DNA of 64,000 nt from Sandaracinaceae bacterium (lineage in GTDB: Bacteria > Myxococcota_A > Polyangia > Polyangiales > Houyiibacteriaceae). Below are positions 44,508-52,289 of the stretch, piece after piece. The position numbers and the translations under genes were made by a program. Numbering within the stretch: the stretch's first letter is position 1; every line of letters starts with the position of its first letter. The stretch is taken from positions 131,153 to 195,152 of the forward strand of contig JADJJE010000018.1 of NCBI GenBank assembly GCA_016706685.1, read 5' to 3'. Under the pieces are notes generated by a model that was not told the DNA's origin, made no database searches, and saw nothing but the letters and a program-made list of their open reading frames with translations.

Positions 44508-44683
44508 GATGATCCTACACATCTCGGTGAAGCCTCGGGGGCTGTAGCCGTTCCACTCGAGATGCCTCAAGTGCCTTGATACAAGGCAAATGGGCACCCC
44601 GGGTTGAAACACTTCAGTCCGGGGTGCCCATTGAGCCTTGCAGCAAGCCGAATTCGCCCCCTCCGCGGATGTGTAGAATCATC
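44508..44683. repeat. Short palindromic intergenic element, copy C
   Basis: Ends are an imperfect inverted repeat GATGATCCTACACATC (44508-44523) and GATGTGTAGAATCATC (44668-44683), one mismatch. Inside, AATGGGCACCCCGG (44589-44602) pairs perfectly with CCGGGGTGCCCATT (44619-44632). The segments CAAGTGCCTTGATACAAG (also in element E at 52124) and GCAGCAAGCCGAATTCG (in element B as GCAGCAAGCCGATTCGG) link it to the other copies. No coding frame. It fills the gap between two convergent genes and may act as a bidirectional terminator. Confidence 0.7.
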
Positions 44684-44710
44684 AGGCCTGATCCCCTGCG
44701 GCCGTGGCGG

Positions 44711-45070
44711 TCATCCCTCGCGCGGTGTGCTCGAGGTGGCCGGCGGCGGGCAGCAGATGGCGGTCAGCGACTTGGCCTTCGTCAGGACGTCTTCCAGCGT
44801 TCGGATGAAGGCCACGCCGTCGAGGGCGTAGATGCGGTGCCGGCCGCGGCGCGTAACGGCCACGATGCCCGCTTGCTCGAGCACCTTCAGGTGGCGCGAC
44901 ACCACCGAGCGGTCCTGTGGCACGTGCGCGGCCAGGCTCGCGATGTCGAGCGGCCCTTCGAGCAGCAGCACCTTCATGAGCGCCAGGCGCGCTGGCTCCG
45001 TGAGGGCCCGCAGGAACTCCGAGTCGAGCACCTGTACCAGGCTTCCGGCTGCTGTCTCGCGCGCTGTCAT
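44711..45070 (-). CDS. ArsR/SmtB-family transcriptional regulator
   Basis: A 119-residue winged-helix repressor: EFLRALTEPARLALMKVLL, GPLDIASLAAHVPQDRSVVS (recognition helix) and RHLKVLEQAGIVAVTRRGRH. A CC pair occurs near the C-terminus (TAICCPPPA), possible metal or thiol-sensing residues. It is the last gene of a minus-strand operon, with start overlapping the transporter stop (ATGA). The inverted repeat in the operon promoter at 46451-46490 is its probable operator. Signal (metal, redox or organic molecule) cannot be told. Confidence 0.88.
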   Translation of the reverse strand: MTARETAAGSLVQVLDSEFLRALTEPARLALMKVLLLEGPLDIASLAAHVPQDRSVVSRHLKVLEQAGIVAVTRRGRHRIYALDGVAFIRTLEDVLTKAKSLTAICCPPPATSSTPREG

Positions 45071-45897
45071 GGGACCTGTTCGGGGAGAGGGGGACGCGCA
45101 CCGAAGCACCGCGTGCCGGCCGCTGCGCCAACGTACATCACCAGCCCGTAGGCGGCGATGAGGAGCGTGGCCGTGCCTCCCGGCTGAGCGCCCTCGGCCA
45201 CCAGCAGCGCCAGCGTGAGGTTGCGCACGCAGGCCAGCAACGCATCCGGCAGCCGCGGCGCGGGGGCGAGCAGGGCGCCCGCGGCCAACGAGATCAGCAC
45301 CATGGCCAGCAACGCCAGCAGCGTGGTGGCGTTCAGCGTGGTGAGGAACGCGCCGCGGGTCACCAGCAGGAGCAGCACCACCATCACCAGCAGCGCCGAG
45401 CCGAACCGCCGCAGCACGGCGGCATGGCGCAGGGCTCGGGCTTCGTCGCGGTGCCGCAGGGCGAGCCCCAGCATCAGCGGCAGCAGCTGCAGCCCCACGG
45501 TCACCGCCAGCAGATGCCCGGCGGGGATGTGCGTGGCGGTCACCACGGGGAGCATCAGCGGCAGCACCAGCAGCGCCGACACGCACAGCGCCACATAGAG
45601 GACCCCCACACGCGTGGGCTCGCCACCCGCCAGCCGAGCGAGCAGCGGTGCGCTCGCGCCGCCGGGGGCCAGCGCCACCAGCCACAGCGCCAGCGCCACG
45701 TCGGCCGGCGGGCTGATCACACGCAGCAGCGCAAAGGTGCAGGCCGGCACGACCAGCAGGTTGGCCACCAGCGCGCGCAGCAGCGCGGCCCGCCATGGGG
45801 TGCCGGAGCGCAGGCGCCCGAGGTCCAGCTCGAGCCCCGCACCCGCCGTGGACACCAGCGCCAGCAGCACCAGCAGCAGCCCCACCACGGGGGTCAC
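45067..45897 (-). CDS. Bile acid:sodium symporter (BASS)-like membrane transporter
   Basis: A 276-residue protein of about nine or ten hydrophobic helices. The motif VALAPGGASAPLLARLAGG with flanking helices is that of the BASS/SBF superfamily, whose members carry bile acids, pantothenate, pyruvate or arsenite (ACR3) together with sodium. GTG 45897 overlaps the stop of the upstream gene and is preferred over GTG 45912. The co-transcribed ArsR-type regulator suggests export or import of a toxic or signalling compound; arsenite is not supported by any diagnostic ACR3 motif. Confidence 0.75.
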   Translation of the reverse strand: MTPVVGLLLVLLALVSTAGAGLELDLGRLRSGTPWRAALLRALVANLLVVPACTFALLRVISPPADVALALWLVALAPGGASAPLLARLAGGEPTRVGVLYVALCVSALLVLPLMLPVVTATHIPAGHLLAVTVGLQLLPLMLGLALRHRDEARALRHAAVLRRFGSALLVMVVLLLLVTRGAFLTTLNATTLLALLAMVLISLAAGALLAPAPRLPDALLACVRNLTLALLVAEGAQPGGTATLLIAAYGLVMYVGAAAGTRCFGARPPLPEQVP

Positions 45898-46439
45898 GCG
45901 AAGCACCCGCACAGGCGACGGTGCCGGACCGCCAGCCCCACGTGCAGCAACGCGATCACCACGGCACCCGGCACGAGCTGCAGCACGGCCACGCCCCAGA
46001 ATCCCGGCAGCTCACCGAGCACGTTCGGCGCGCTGAGCGACCAGGCGGCCGCGGGCCTCGCGGCCAGCCCCACGGCGATGGCGGCGGTGCGCAGCGTGGT
46101 CAGCAGGATGTGCAGCACGTACTCGAAGGTGCCGAGCCCACCCAGCGCTGCGCGGCTCTCGTTCTCGCTGGTGGTGTCCAGCAGCTCGAGCGCTTGGTCC
46201 ACCACGAGCAGGGCGATGCCCGCCCAGAGCAGGGCGCCCCCCGTGACGTGGGTGAAGAGCGAGAGGAGGATGGGCGCGAAGAGGACGGCTCGCCCGGTGT
46301 GCCAGACGTGCTCGGTCCATGAGGCGGCGTGGGCGTGCAGCCGGAGGCGGACCAGGTGGATGTAGACGCCATCGACGGCCGAGAGGGCAGCGAACACCAG
46401 CAGGAGAGCGGACGAGAGGATCAGGAGTGTGTCGGTCAT
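45894..46439 (-). CDS. Hypothetical multi-pass membrane protein
   Basis: A 181-residue protein with about five hydrophobic helices (MTDTLLILSSALLLVFAALS; TGRAVLFAPILLSLFTHVTG; GGALLWAGIALLVVDQALEL; two more near the C-terminus, ending VVIALLHVGLAVRHRRLCGC). First gene of an operon with the BASS-like transporter and ArsR. ATG 46439 is preferred; earlier starts at 46448 or 46490 would run through the operator palindrome. Function unknown; it may assist the transporter. Confidence 0.6.
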   Translation of the reverse strand: MTDTLLILSSALLLVFAALSAVDGVYIHLVRLRLHAHAASWTEHVWHTGRAVLFAPILLSLFTHVTGGALLWAGIALLVVDQALELLDTTSENESRAALGGLGTFEYVLHILLTTLRTAAIAVGLAARPAAAWSLSAPNVLGELPGFWGVAVLQLVPGAVVIALLHVGLAVRHRRLCGCFA

Positions 46440-46450
46440 TTCATGCATGT

Positions 46451-46497
46451 GTGCACCTGGATGCACGCTATTGTGTGCATCCAGGTGCACGTGTCAA
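46451..46497 (-). promoter_or_regulatory. Promoter with inverted-repeat operator for the ArsR operon
   Basis: On the minus strand a perfect -35 TTGACA lies at 46497-46492, and a -10-like CACAAT at 46475-46470, 16 nt apart. Two half sites GTGCACCTGGATGCAC (46451-46466) and GTGCATCCAGGTGCAC (46475-46490) form a perfect 16-bp inverted repeat with an 8-nt spacer. One half fills the spacer between -35 and -10, the other covers the start region. This is textbook repressor geometry; the ArsR-type protein encoded at the operon end is the likely ligand. Confidence 0.7.
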
Positions 46498-46604
46498 GCG
46501 GGAGCCACCCGCTAGCGCGAATTCGCCTCGCACGTTGGCGCCTGTCACCGTTTGGTGGTAATTGTGGCGCTGTATCGTGAAGTCCGCAAAGGGGGTCTGT
46601 GTCC

Positions 46605-48232
46605 ATGTCCCACATCAGCCTCGTTCATGAGGCCCGAGACCTGCGTCAGCGTCAGCTCCTACGGCGGCGGTTGCGCTGGAGTGTGCTGATGGAGGCAGCG
46701 GTCGCGCTGGCCGCGCTCCCCGCCCTCGCCATCCCTGGCATGCCGGGCGACCGTTGGGTGGCCATGGTGGGCGTGGTGATCTGCGTGGTGGGTGCCGCCA
46801 TCAAGTGGCGCGTGGTGGACCCGGACGACGTGGGCTCCGTCACCATCGCGGTTGGAGCTCCATGGCCATGGCCACCGGCGCCATGCTGCTCGAGTCTTAC
46901 TTCGGGCTCGGTTCGGCCGTGGCGGCGCTCATCGTGGTGGGCGTCTTGGCGCATGCCATGGACGACGCCTCGCGCTGGCCCGCGCGAGTGGCGGTCTTCG
47001 TGACCGTCTCTCACCTGGCGCTCGCCACGCTGTGCGAGCTCACCAACCTGCCCATCCATCGCGTGGACTGGCAGGGTCACGCCTCCTCGGTGCCCGTGCG
47101 CATCGTGATGCACCTCGGCATCGCGTCCTCCTACCTGATGGCGCACGTCTACGGTCGACGGCTGCGCCTCGAGAGCACGCTGGCGCAAGCCGGCCTCGAC
47201 GAAGCTGCACACGCCGTGGCCCTCGGCGAGGCGCTGCTGGCCGAGGCGCGCACCGAGCTCGAGGCGGCGCGCTCGGCGGGGCGCGGGCGCTTCACGGGGG
47301 TGCGCATGGGACACTTCGTGCTGGGTACGCTGCTGGGGCGTGGTGGTATGGGAGAGGTCTACGAGGCCCGCGACACCGAGGGCACCCGGGCGGCCGTGAA
47401 GGTGCTGCGCTTCGGGCGTGGGTCACTCGAGGGGCGAACGCTGACGCGCTTCGAGCAGGAGAGCCGCATCCTGTCGAGCATCGCCTCGCCCTTCTTGGTG
47501 AAGGTGCTGGAGGTCAGCGGCGAGGACGACGAGTTCCCGTTCATCGCGATGGAGCAGCTGAGCGGCCTGGACCTCGAGCGCTACCTGGTGCGCTACGGCG
47601 AGCTCACCCCCGAGGAGGTGCTGGTGATGGTGCACGACGTCGCGCACGCCCTCGACGCCGCGCACCGCCACGGCGTGGTGCACCGCGATCTCAAGCCGGC
47701 GAACATCTTCCGCACGCTGGTGGAGGGCGAGGCCTCCTGGCGCGTGCTCGACTTCGGCATCGCGCTGCTGCGGCAGTCGGACGCGCGCATCACCACCCAG
47801 CAACAGCTCGGCACGGTGGGCTACATGGCACCCGAGCAACGCATCGAGGGCGCGGACGTGGACGCGCGGGCCGACGTGTACGCGCTGGCGGTGGTCACCC
47901 TCGAGTGCCTCACGCTGTTCAACCCCGTGGTGACCAACCTGGACCGCACGCTGGGCAGCTGGTCACCCGACGCCATCGCGCGGGCGGACGAGGCCCTCTC
48001 GGAGCTTCCCGCCAGCGTGGCCAGCGTGCTTCGACGCGCGCTCTCCGACGACCCCATGGCGCGGCATCGGGACTGCATCCGCTTCGCCACGGCGCTGGCC
48101 GCAGCCCATGCCGTGGGGGAGTCGCACGTGGGTCAGACCGAGGCCGCAGAGTTCGAGGCGCTGCCCACCGTCGCCGGGCCACGCCGCCGCAGCGACCCCA
48201 ACGTGCTGCGAGTCGAAGCGTTGGGTGGTTAG
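46605..48232 (+). CDS. Membrane-anchored Ser/Thr protein kinase, frameshifted near 46850
   Basis: The coding sequence begins at ATG 46605 with AAGGGGG upstream and encodes hydrophobic helices (ALAALPALAIPGMPG; AMVGVVICVVGAAIKW). At about 46850 the frame must move (one G seems missing in GCGGTTGG) to continue with SMAMATGAMLLESYFG and more helices. A complete kinase domain follows: LGRGGMGEVYEARD, AAVKVL, HRDLKPANIF, VLDFGIALL, YMAPEQRIEG and DVYALAVVTLE. All catalytic residues are present. The topology is unusual: about four to five membrane helices before the kinase, not after. If the shift is real, translation from ATG 46862 could still give an active kinase lacking the first helices. Confidence 0.85.
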
Positions 48233-48251
48233 AGCGGCGAACGCCAGCAGC

Positions 48252-49229
48252 TCAGAGCCAACCCTTGCGTTTGAAGGCGATGTAGAGCCCGACGGAGCAG
48301 GTGACCAACAGGACGCCCGACGTGATCACCGCCGACTGCTCCCCGAAGCCGGGGAACGGGATGTTCATGCCGTAGTAGCCCGTGATGAGCGTGGGCACCG
48401 CGACGATGGCCGCCCAGCTCGTCACCTTCTTCATGATCAGGTTCTGCCGGTAGTCGCGCAGACTGAGGTTCGTCTCGACGATGGTGCTGACCAGATCGCG
48501 GAGCGAGTCGGTGGCCTCGGTGACGCGCAGCACGTGGTCGTAGACGTCTTGGAAGTACGGGTACATGGGCTCCGCCACGGCGGTGTGCTCGCGCCGCATC
48601 AGCCCGCTGATGGCCTCGCGCATGGGCAGGGTGATGCGATGGAAGCGCACCAGCGCCTGGCGCATCTCGAACCAGTGCTTCTGCTTGCTCGGGTCGAGCG
48701 GCGTGTCCGCGAAGATGCCCTCGCTCACGTCGTCGTAGTACGTGTCGAAGACCTCCACCGCGTCGAAGTAGCCGTCCACCACCACATCGAGCAGCCCGTA
48801 CAAGAGGAAGCTGACCCCATGCTTCGCGAGGTCCGGCGAGCGGTCCCAGCGCGCCACGACCGGTGCCATGGAGAGGTCCTCGTGCTTGCGGACGGTGATG
48901 AGCCAGCGGTCCCCGATGAACGCGTCGATCTCGTGCTCCACCAGCTTCGTCGCGCCGATGTCCATCGAGACGGCCTTGCAGGCGAAGAAGAGGTGCGTGG
49001 CGTAGTGGTCCACCTTGGGCCGCTGGTGCTCGCCGAGGGCGTCCTCGACCGCGAGCTCGTGCAGGCCGAGCTCGTCCGCGAGCGCGTGGAGCTCCTGGGC
49101 GGTGGGCCCGTACAGGTCCACCCACAGGATGGTGCCCTCCTTGGCGAGGTGCTCCGAGATGTCGGAGATCGCGCAGTTCTGCGTCGTGAGGACGCCGTGC
49201 GTGTACACCCTGGTCTGCGGCTGGGTCAT
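48252..49229 (-). CDS. corA: CorA-type magnesium/metal transporter
   Basis: A 325-residue CorA protein: long N-terminal cytosolic alpha/beta domain, coiled-coil helices (REAISGLMRREHTAVAEP; VYDHVLRVTEATDSLRDLVS), and two C-terminal transmembrane helices with the signature YYGMNIPFPGF (GMN at about 287-289) between them and a basic tail FKRKGWL. Forms a homopentameric channel in the family. ATG 49229 follows a short leader; the huge frame continuing upstream is antisense to the oxidoreductase gene. Divergent from the VF530 gene. Confidence 0.93.
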   Translation of the reverse strand: MTQPQTRVYTHGVLTTQNCAISDISEHLAKEGTILWVDLYGPTAQELHALADELGLHELAVEDALGEHQRPKVDHYATHLFFACKAVSMDIGATKLVEHEIDAFIGDRWLITVRKHEDLSMAPVVARWDRSPDLAKHGVSFLLYGLLDVVVDGYFDAVEVFDTYYDDVSEGIFADTPLDPSKQKHWFEMRQALVRFHRITLPMREAISGLMRREHTAVAEPMYPYFQDVYDHVLRVTEATDSLRDLVSTIVETNLSLRDYRQNLIMKKVTSWAAIVAVPTLITGYYGMNIPFPGFGEQSAVITSGVLLVTCSVGLYIAFKRKGWL

Positions 49230-49352
49230 GTCCGATGACGTATCACGCCGGGGCCCAGGACGCTCCGGGCGGTCTGGGTTCACCTGCCGCAACAGGAGCA
49301 GAGACCCTGGCCCTCTGGCGTGAGAGCCTCTCACCGGACAGAACCCCACCCC

Positions 49353-49604
49353 ATGAGCGACGAGCAACCCAAGAACAAGCTGCACGGCGTCACGCTCGAG
49401 CGCATGGTGACCGAGTTGGTGGCGCACTACGGCTGGCCCGAGCTTGGCCTGCAGGTGGACATCCGCTGCTTCCAGCAGGACCCGAGCGTGGCCTCCAGCC
49501 TGAAATTCCTGCGGCGCACGCCATGGGCGCGCACCAAGGTGGAGAGCCTCTACCAGTTCATGCTGCGCGAGCAGCAGCGCGCGCGGGTGCGTCCCACGGA
49601 GTGA
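49353..49604 (+). CDS. VF530-family DNA-binding protein
   Basis: An 83-residue basic protein matching the VF530/DUF2132 family: LHGVTLERMVTELVAHYGWP, LQVDIRCFQQDPSVASSLKF and LRRTPWARTKVESLYQFMLR. Family members are small double-stranded DNA-binding proteins that share a fold with transcription-factor domains. Start ATG 49353 is preferred over 49320. Ends 9 nt before the molybdopterin oxidoreductase, whose start has GGTGAGCG before it; co-transcription likely but a functional link is not known. Confidence 0.85.
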   Translation: MSDEQPKNKLHGVTLERMVTELVAHYGWPELGLQVDIRCFQQDPSVASSLKFLRRTPWARTKVESLYQFMLREQQRARVRPTE

Positions 49605-49613
49605 GGTGAGCGC

Positions 49614-51728
49614 ATGAAGAAGACCGTCCCCACGTTCTGTCGCGTCTGTGAGCCCTCGTGTGGCCTCTTGGCCGAGGTCGAGGACGAGCGGCTGCTCCGC
49701 CTGCGGCCCGACGATGAACACCCCGTGACGCGCGGCTTCGCCTGTCACAAAGGGCTCGGGTTCACGGACGTGCACCACGACCCCGACCGGCTGAACGTGC
49801 CGCTCAGCCGCACGAACGCGCGCACCACGGCGGGTGAGTTTCGTGAGCGGTCCTGGGACGAGGTATTGCCCGAGCTCGCTGCGGCCCTGCGCGGCATCCA
49901 GCAGCAGCACGGTCCGGCCGCCATCGCGGGCTACGTGGGCAACCCCACGGCCTTCAACGCGCTGGGGAGCCAGGCGCTCACGTCGTTCTTCGCGCAGCTG
50001 GGCTGCCAGCGCATGTTCAGCTCGGGCACGCAGGACTGCTCCAACAAGTTTGCCGGCAGCGAGGCCGTGTTCGGCACCAGCACGCTGCACCCCGTGCCGG
50101 ACCTCGAGCACACGGACTACGCGCTCATCTTCGGAGAGAACCCGAAGGTCTCTCACATGAGCTTCATGTCCACGCCCGACCCGATGGGCCAGCTGCGCGC
50201 GGCCGAGCAGCGCGGCGCCACCATCCGCTTCGTGAACCCGCGGCGCATCGAGTCGGCCACGGTGGGCGAGGTGGTCCAGGTCAAGCCCGACACCGACCTC
50301 TACTTCATGGCCGCGCTGCTGCACGAGCTGGACGCCGACGGGAAGTTCGACGAGGCGGTGCTGGCCGAGCACGGCAGCCACGTCGCGGGCCTGCGGGCGT
50401 TCATCGCTCCGTACAGCGCGGAGCATGTGGCCAGCGTGGTGGGTGTCCCTGCGGCCACCATTCGCGGCATCGCGCACGAGTTCGCGAGCGCCGAGTCTGC
50501 CTGTGTGCACATGAGCACGGGCGTGAACATGGGGCGCCAGGGCACGCTCTGTTACTGGCTGCTGCACATGCTCAGCTTCGTGACGGGCAACCTCGACCGC
50601 CCGGGGGGAAACCTGTACTCGCTGGGCTTCTACCCTGCGGCGAAGGCTGGCAAGCTGGACCTCGCGAGCGTGTTCTTCCCCACGGAGCACGGCGAGCTGC
50701 GCCACGTGCGCGGCATGCTGCCGGGCAACCTGCTGGCCGACATGATCGAAGGCGGCGAGACCCCCATCCGCGCGTTGGTGGTGATCGCCGGCAACCCCAT
50801 CTTGTCCATGGGCGGTGGCGAGCGCCTGCGCCGGGCCTTCGAGAAGCTGGAGCTGGTGATCGTGCTCGACATGTTCCGGTCCGCCACCGGCGAGTACGCG
50901 GACTACCTGCTGCCGTGCACGGACATGCTGGAGCGCCGGGACCTCAACATCTGCGGGCTGGGCATGCAGCACCAGCCGTTCGTGCAGTACACCGACGCGG
51001 TGGTTCCGGCCGCGTCCGAGCGCAAGGAGGAGTGGTGGATCCTGGGCAAGTTGGAGCAGGCCCTGGGGCTGCGCTCCGTGTTCGATGCCGGTGAAGCGCC
51101 CGACGTGTTCGCGCGGCTCGACAAGATGCTGCGCGCGAGCGGCCTGTCGGTGCAGCAGCTGGAGGCGGCGCCGCAGCACACCGTGGTGCTTCCGAAGCTG
51201 AGTCACGGGCGCTTCTACAGCGACTGGATCCAGACTGCGGACAGGCGTGTGGACTGTTGCCCGCCGCTGTTCGAGGAGGCGCTCGCGCGGGCTCACGCGC
51301 TGTTCGAGGACCTGCGCAGCAGCCCACCGGAGCAGCTGAAGCTCATCAGCCTGCGCACCAACTTCATGCAGAACAGCTGGTACCAGAACGTCCAAAAGCT
51401 CAAGGGGCGGAAGCACCAGATCAACCCGCTTCACATGGCGGTGGAGGACGCCGCGCGCCTGGGCTTCACCGATGGCGCGGCGGTCACGGTGAGCAGCGAC
51501 TGGGGCCGCATCGAGGCGACCGTGTTGGTGGACGAGACGCTGCGCGCGGGCGTGGTGGCCATGACCCACGGCTGGGGCAACGAGCGCACGCCGGGGCTGC
51601 GCGTGGCCAGCCGCCACCCGGGGGTGAACGTGAACGCGCTGCTGCCGAGCGGCCCGGGCAGCTACGAGAAGCTCAGCAACCAGGCTCACATGACGGGCGT
51701 GCCGGTGGCGGTCACGGCGGCGTCCTAG
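49614..51728 (+). CDS. Molybdopterin-dependent oxidoreductase (formate dehydrogenase/nitrate reductase-like)
   Basis: A 704-residue bis-MGD enzyme. The N-terminal 4Fe-4S motif is CRVCEPSC...C with Cys at 9, 12, 16 and 44 (CxxCx3Cx27C). A Cys in SGTQDCSNKFAGSEA near residue 142 sits where the Mo ligand is expected. Central motifs FGENPKVSHMSF, GVNMGRQGTLCY and NLDRPGGNL, and a C-terminal dinucleotide-binding domain (RTNFMQNSWYQNV; INPLHMAVEDAARLGFTDGA) complete the fold. No twin-arginine signal is present, so it is cytosolic. No dedicated electron-transfer subunit or maturation gene is adjacent. Substrate unknown; a formate dehydrogenase-like role is only one option. Confidence 0.88.
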   Translation: MKKTVPTFCRVCEPSCGLLAEVEDERLLRLRPDDEHPVTRGFACHKGLGFTDVHHDPDRLNVPLSRTNARTTAGEFRERSWDEVLPELAAALRGIQQQHGPAAIAGYVGNPTAFNALGSQALTSFFAQLGCQRMFSSGTQDCSNKFAGSEAVFGTSTLHPVPDLEHTDYALIFGENPKVSHMSFMSTPDPMGQLRAAEQRGATIRFVNPRRIESATVGEVVQVKPDTDLYFMAALLHELDADGKFDEAVLAEHGSHVAGLRAFIAPYSAEHVASVVGVPAATIRGIAHEFASAESACVHMSTGVNMGRQGTLCYWLLHMLSFVTGNLDRPGGNLYSLGFYPAAKAGKLDLASVFFPTEHGELRHVRGMLPGNLLADMIEGGETPIRALVVIAGNPILSMGGGERLRRAFEKLELVIVLDMFRSATGEYADYLLPCTDMLERRDLNICGLGMQHQPFVQYTDAVVPAASERKEEWWILGKLEQALGLRSVFDAGEAPDVFARLDKMLRASGLSVQQLEAAPQHTVVLPKLSHGRFYSDWIQTADRRVDCCPPLFEEALARAHALFEDLRSSPPEQLKLISLRTNFMQNSWYQNVQKLKGRKHQINPLHMAVEDAARLGFTDGAAVTVSSDWGRIEATVLVDETLRAGVVAMTHGWGNERTPGLRVASRHPGVNVNALLPSGPGSYEKLSNQAHMTGVPVAVTAAS

Positions 51729-51789
51729 GCGGGCCCTCGCAGCGCTTCGGATGGCTTGGCGGCTGTGCCAGGACCCCTCCTCCACGTGG

Positions 51790-52258
51790 TCGTGGGCGTG
51801 GGCGTGGGCGTTGTCGGCGACGGCGACGGCGACGAAGGGGCGTCGCCGTCGCCGTCGCCGACAACGTCTATCGACTCATCACAAGTTCGTCGGGGCAGTC
51901 CGAGGCCGAGTGGATTCTGCAGGTTCCGTTCTGGGCCTTAGTTCAAGCCACTTTTGGCGCCCCGGCTTGAAAAGCCGGGGCAGCGGGTCCTGGGCCTCGC
52001 TCCGGGGACAAGTCCTCCCTCCGAGGGAGGACTCAGCTTGGGTGGACTAGAGGAGCTTGAGGTGGCTGGCTGTGGAGGGTTTGGGGCCCGGTCCCGCTGC
52101 CCCGGCTTTCAAGCCGGGGCGCCCAAGTGCCTTGATACAAGCCGCTTCCGGCCCAGCGAGAGTCGGCCAGGGTCCTTGGGCCGGCTCCGGTGACCATGGG
52201 CCGAACTTGTGATGAGTCGTTAGCCGACAACGTTCACGACAACGCTCACGACAGCGGG
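51790..52258. repeat. Nested-palindrome intergenic element, copy E
   Basis: About 470 bp without a convincing gene. A left hairpin is a perfect 26-bp inverted repeat with arms 51809-51834 and 51841-51866, built from GGCGAC units and ending GACAACG. Terminal repeats CGACTCATCACAAGTTCG (51872-51889) and CGAACTTGTGATGAGTCG (52202-52219) are perfect. An inner pair of arms (51956-51987 and 52093-52123, GGCGCCCCGGCTTGAAA... form) differs by one inserted A. A perfect 10-bp hairpin AGTCCTCCCT/AGGGAGGACT lies at 52011-52033. Right flank has CGACAACGTTC and repeats of CACGACAACG. The plan equals copy A with different sequence in several stems. Confidence 0.75.
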
Positions 52259-52289
52259 GGATCGCGGTCCCCTGTGCTATGTCCACCGC

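Noticed and set aside
45067..45897. Arsenite efflux pump ACR3
   Set aside because: Only general BASS-fold features are seen; the diagnostic ACR3 Cys motif is not visible.
48252..51785. A minus-strand open frame of more than 1100 codons running through corA and the oxidoreductase region
   Set aside because: Only the corA part has family motifs; the rest is antisense to a clear molybdopterin oxidoreductase and is an effect of high GC content.
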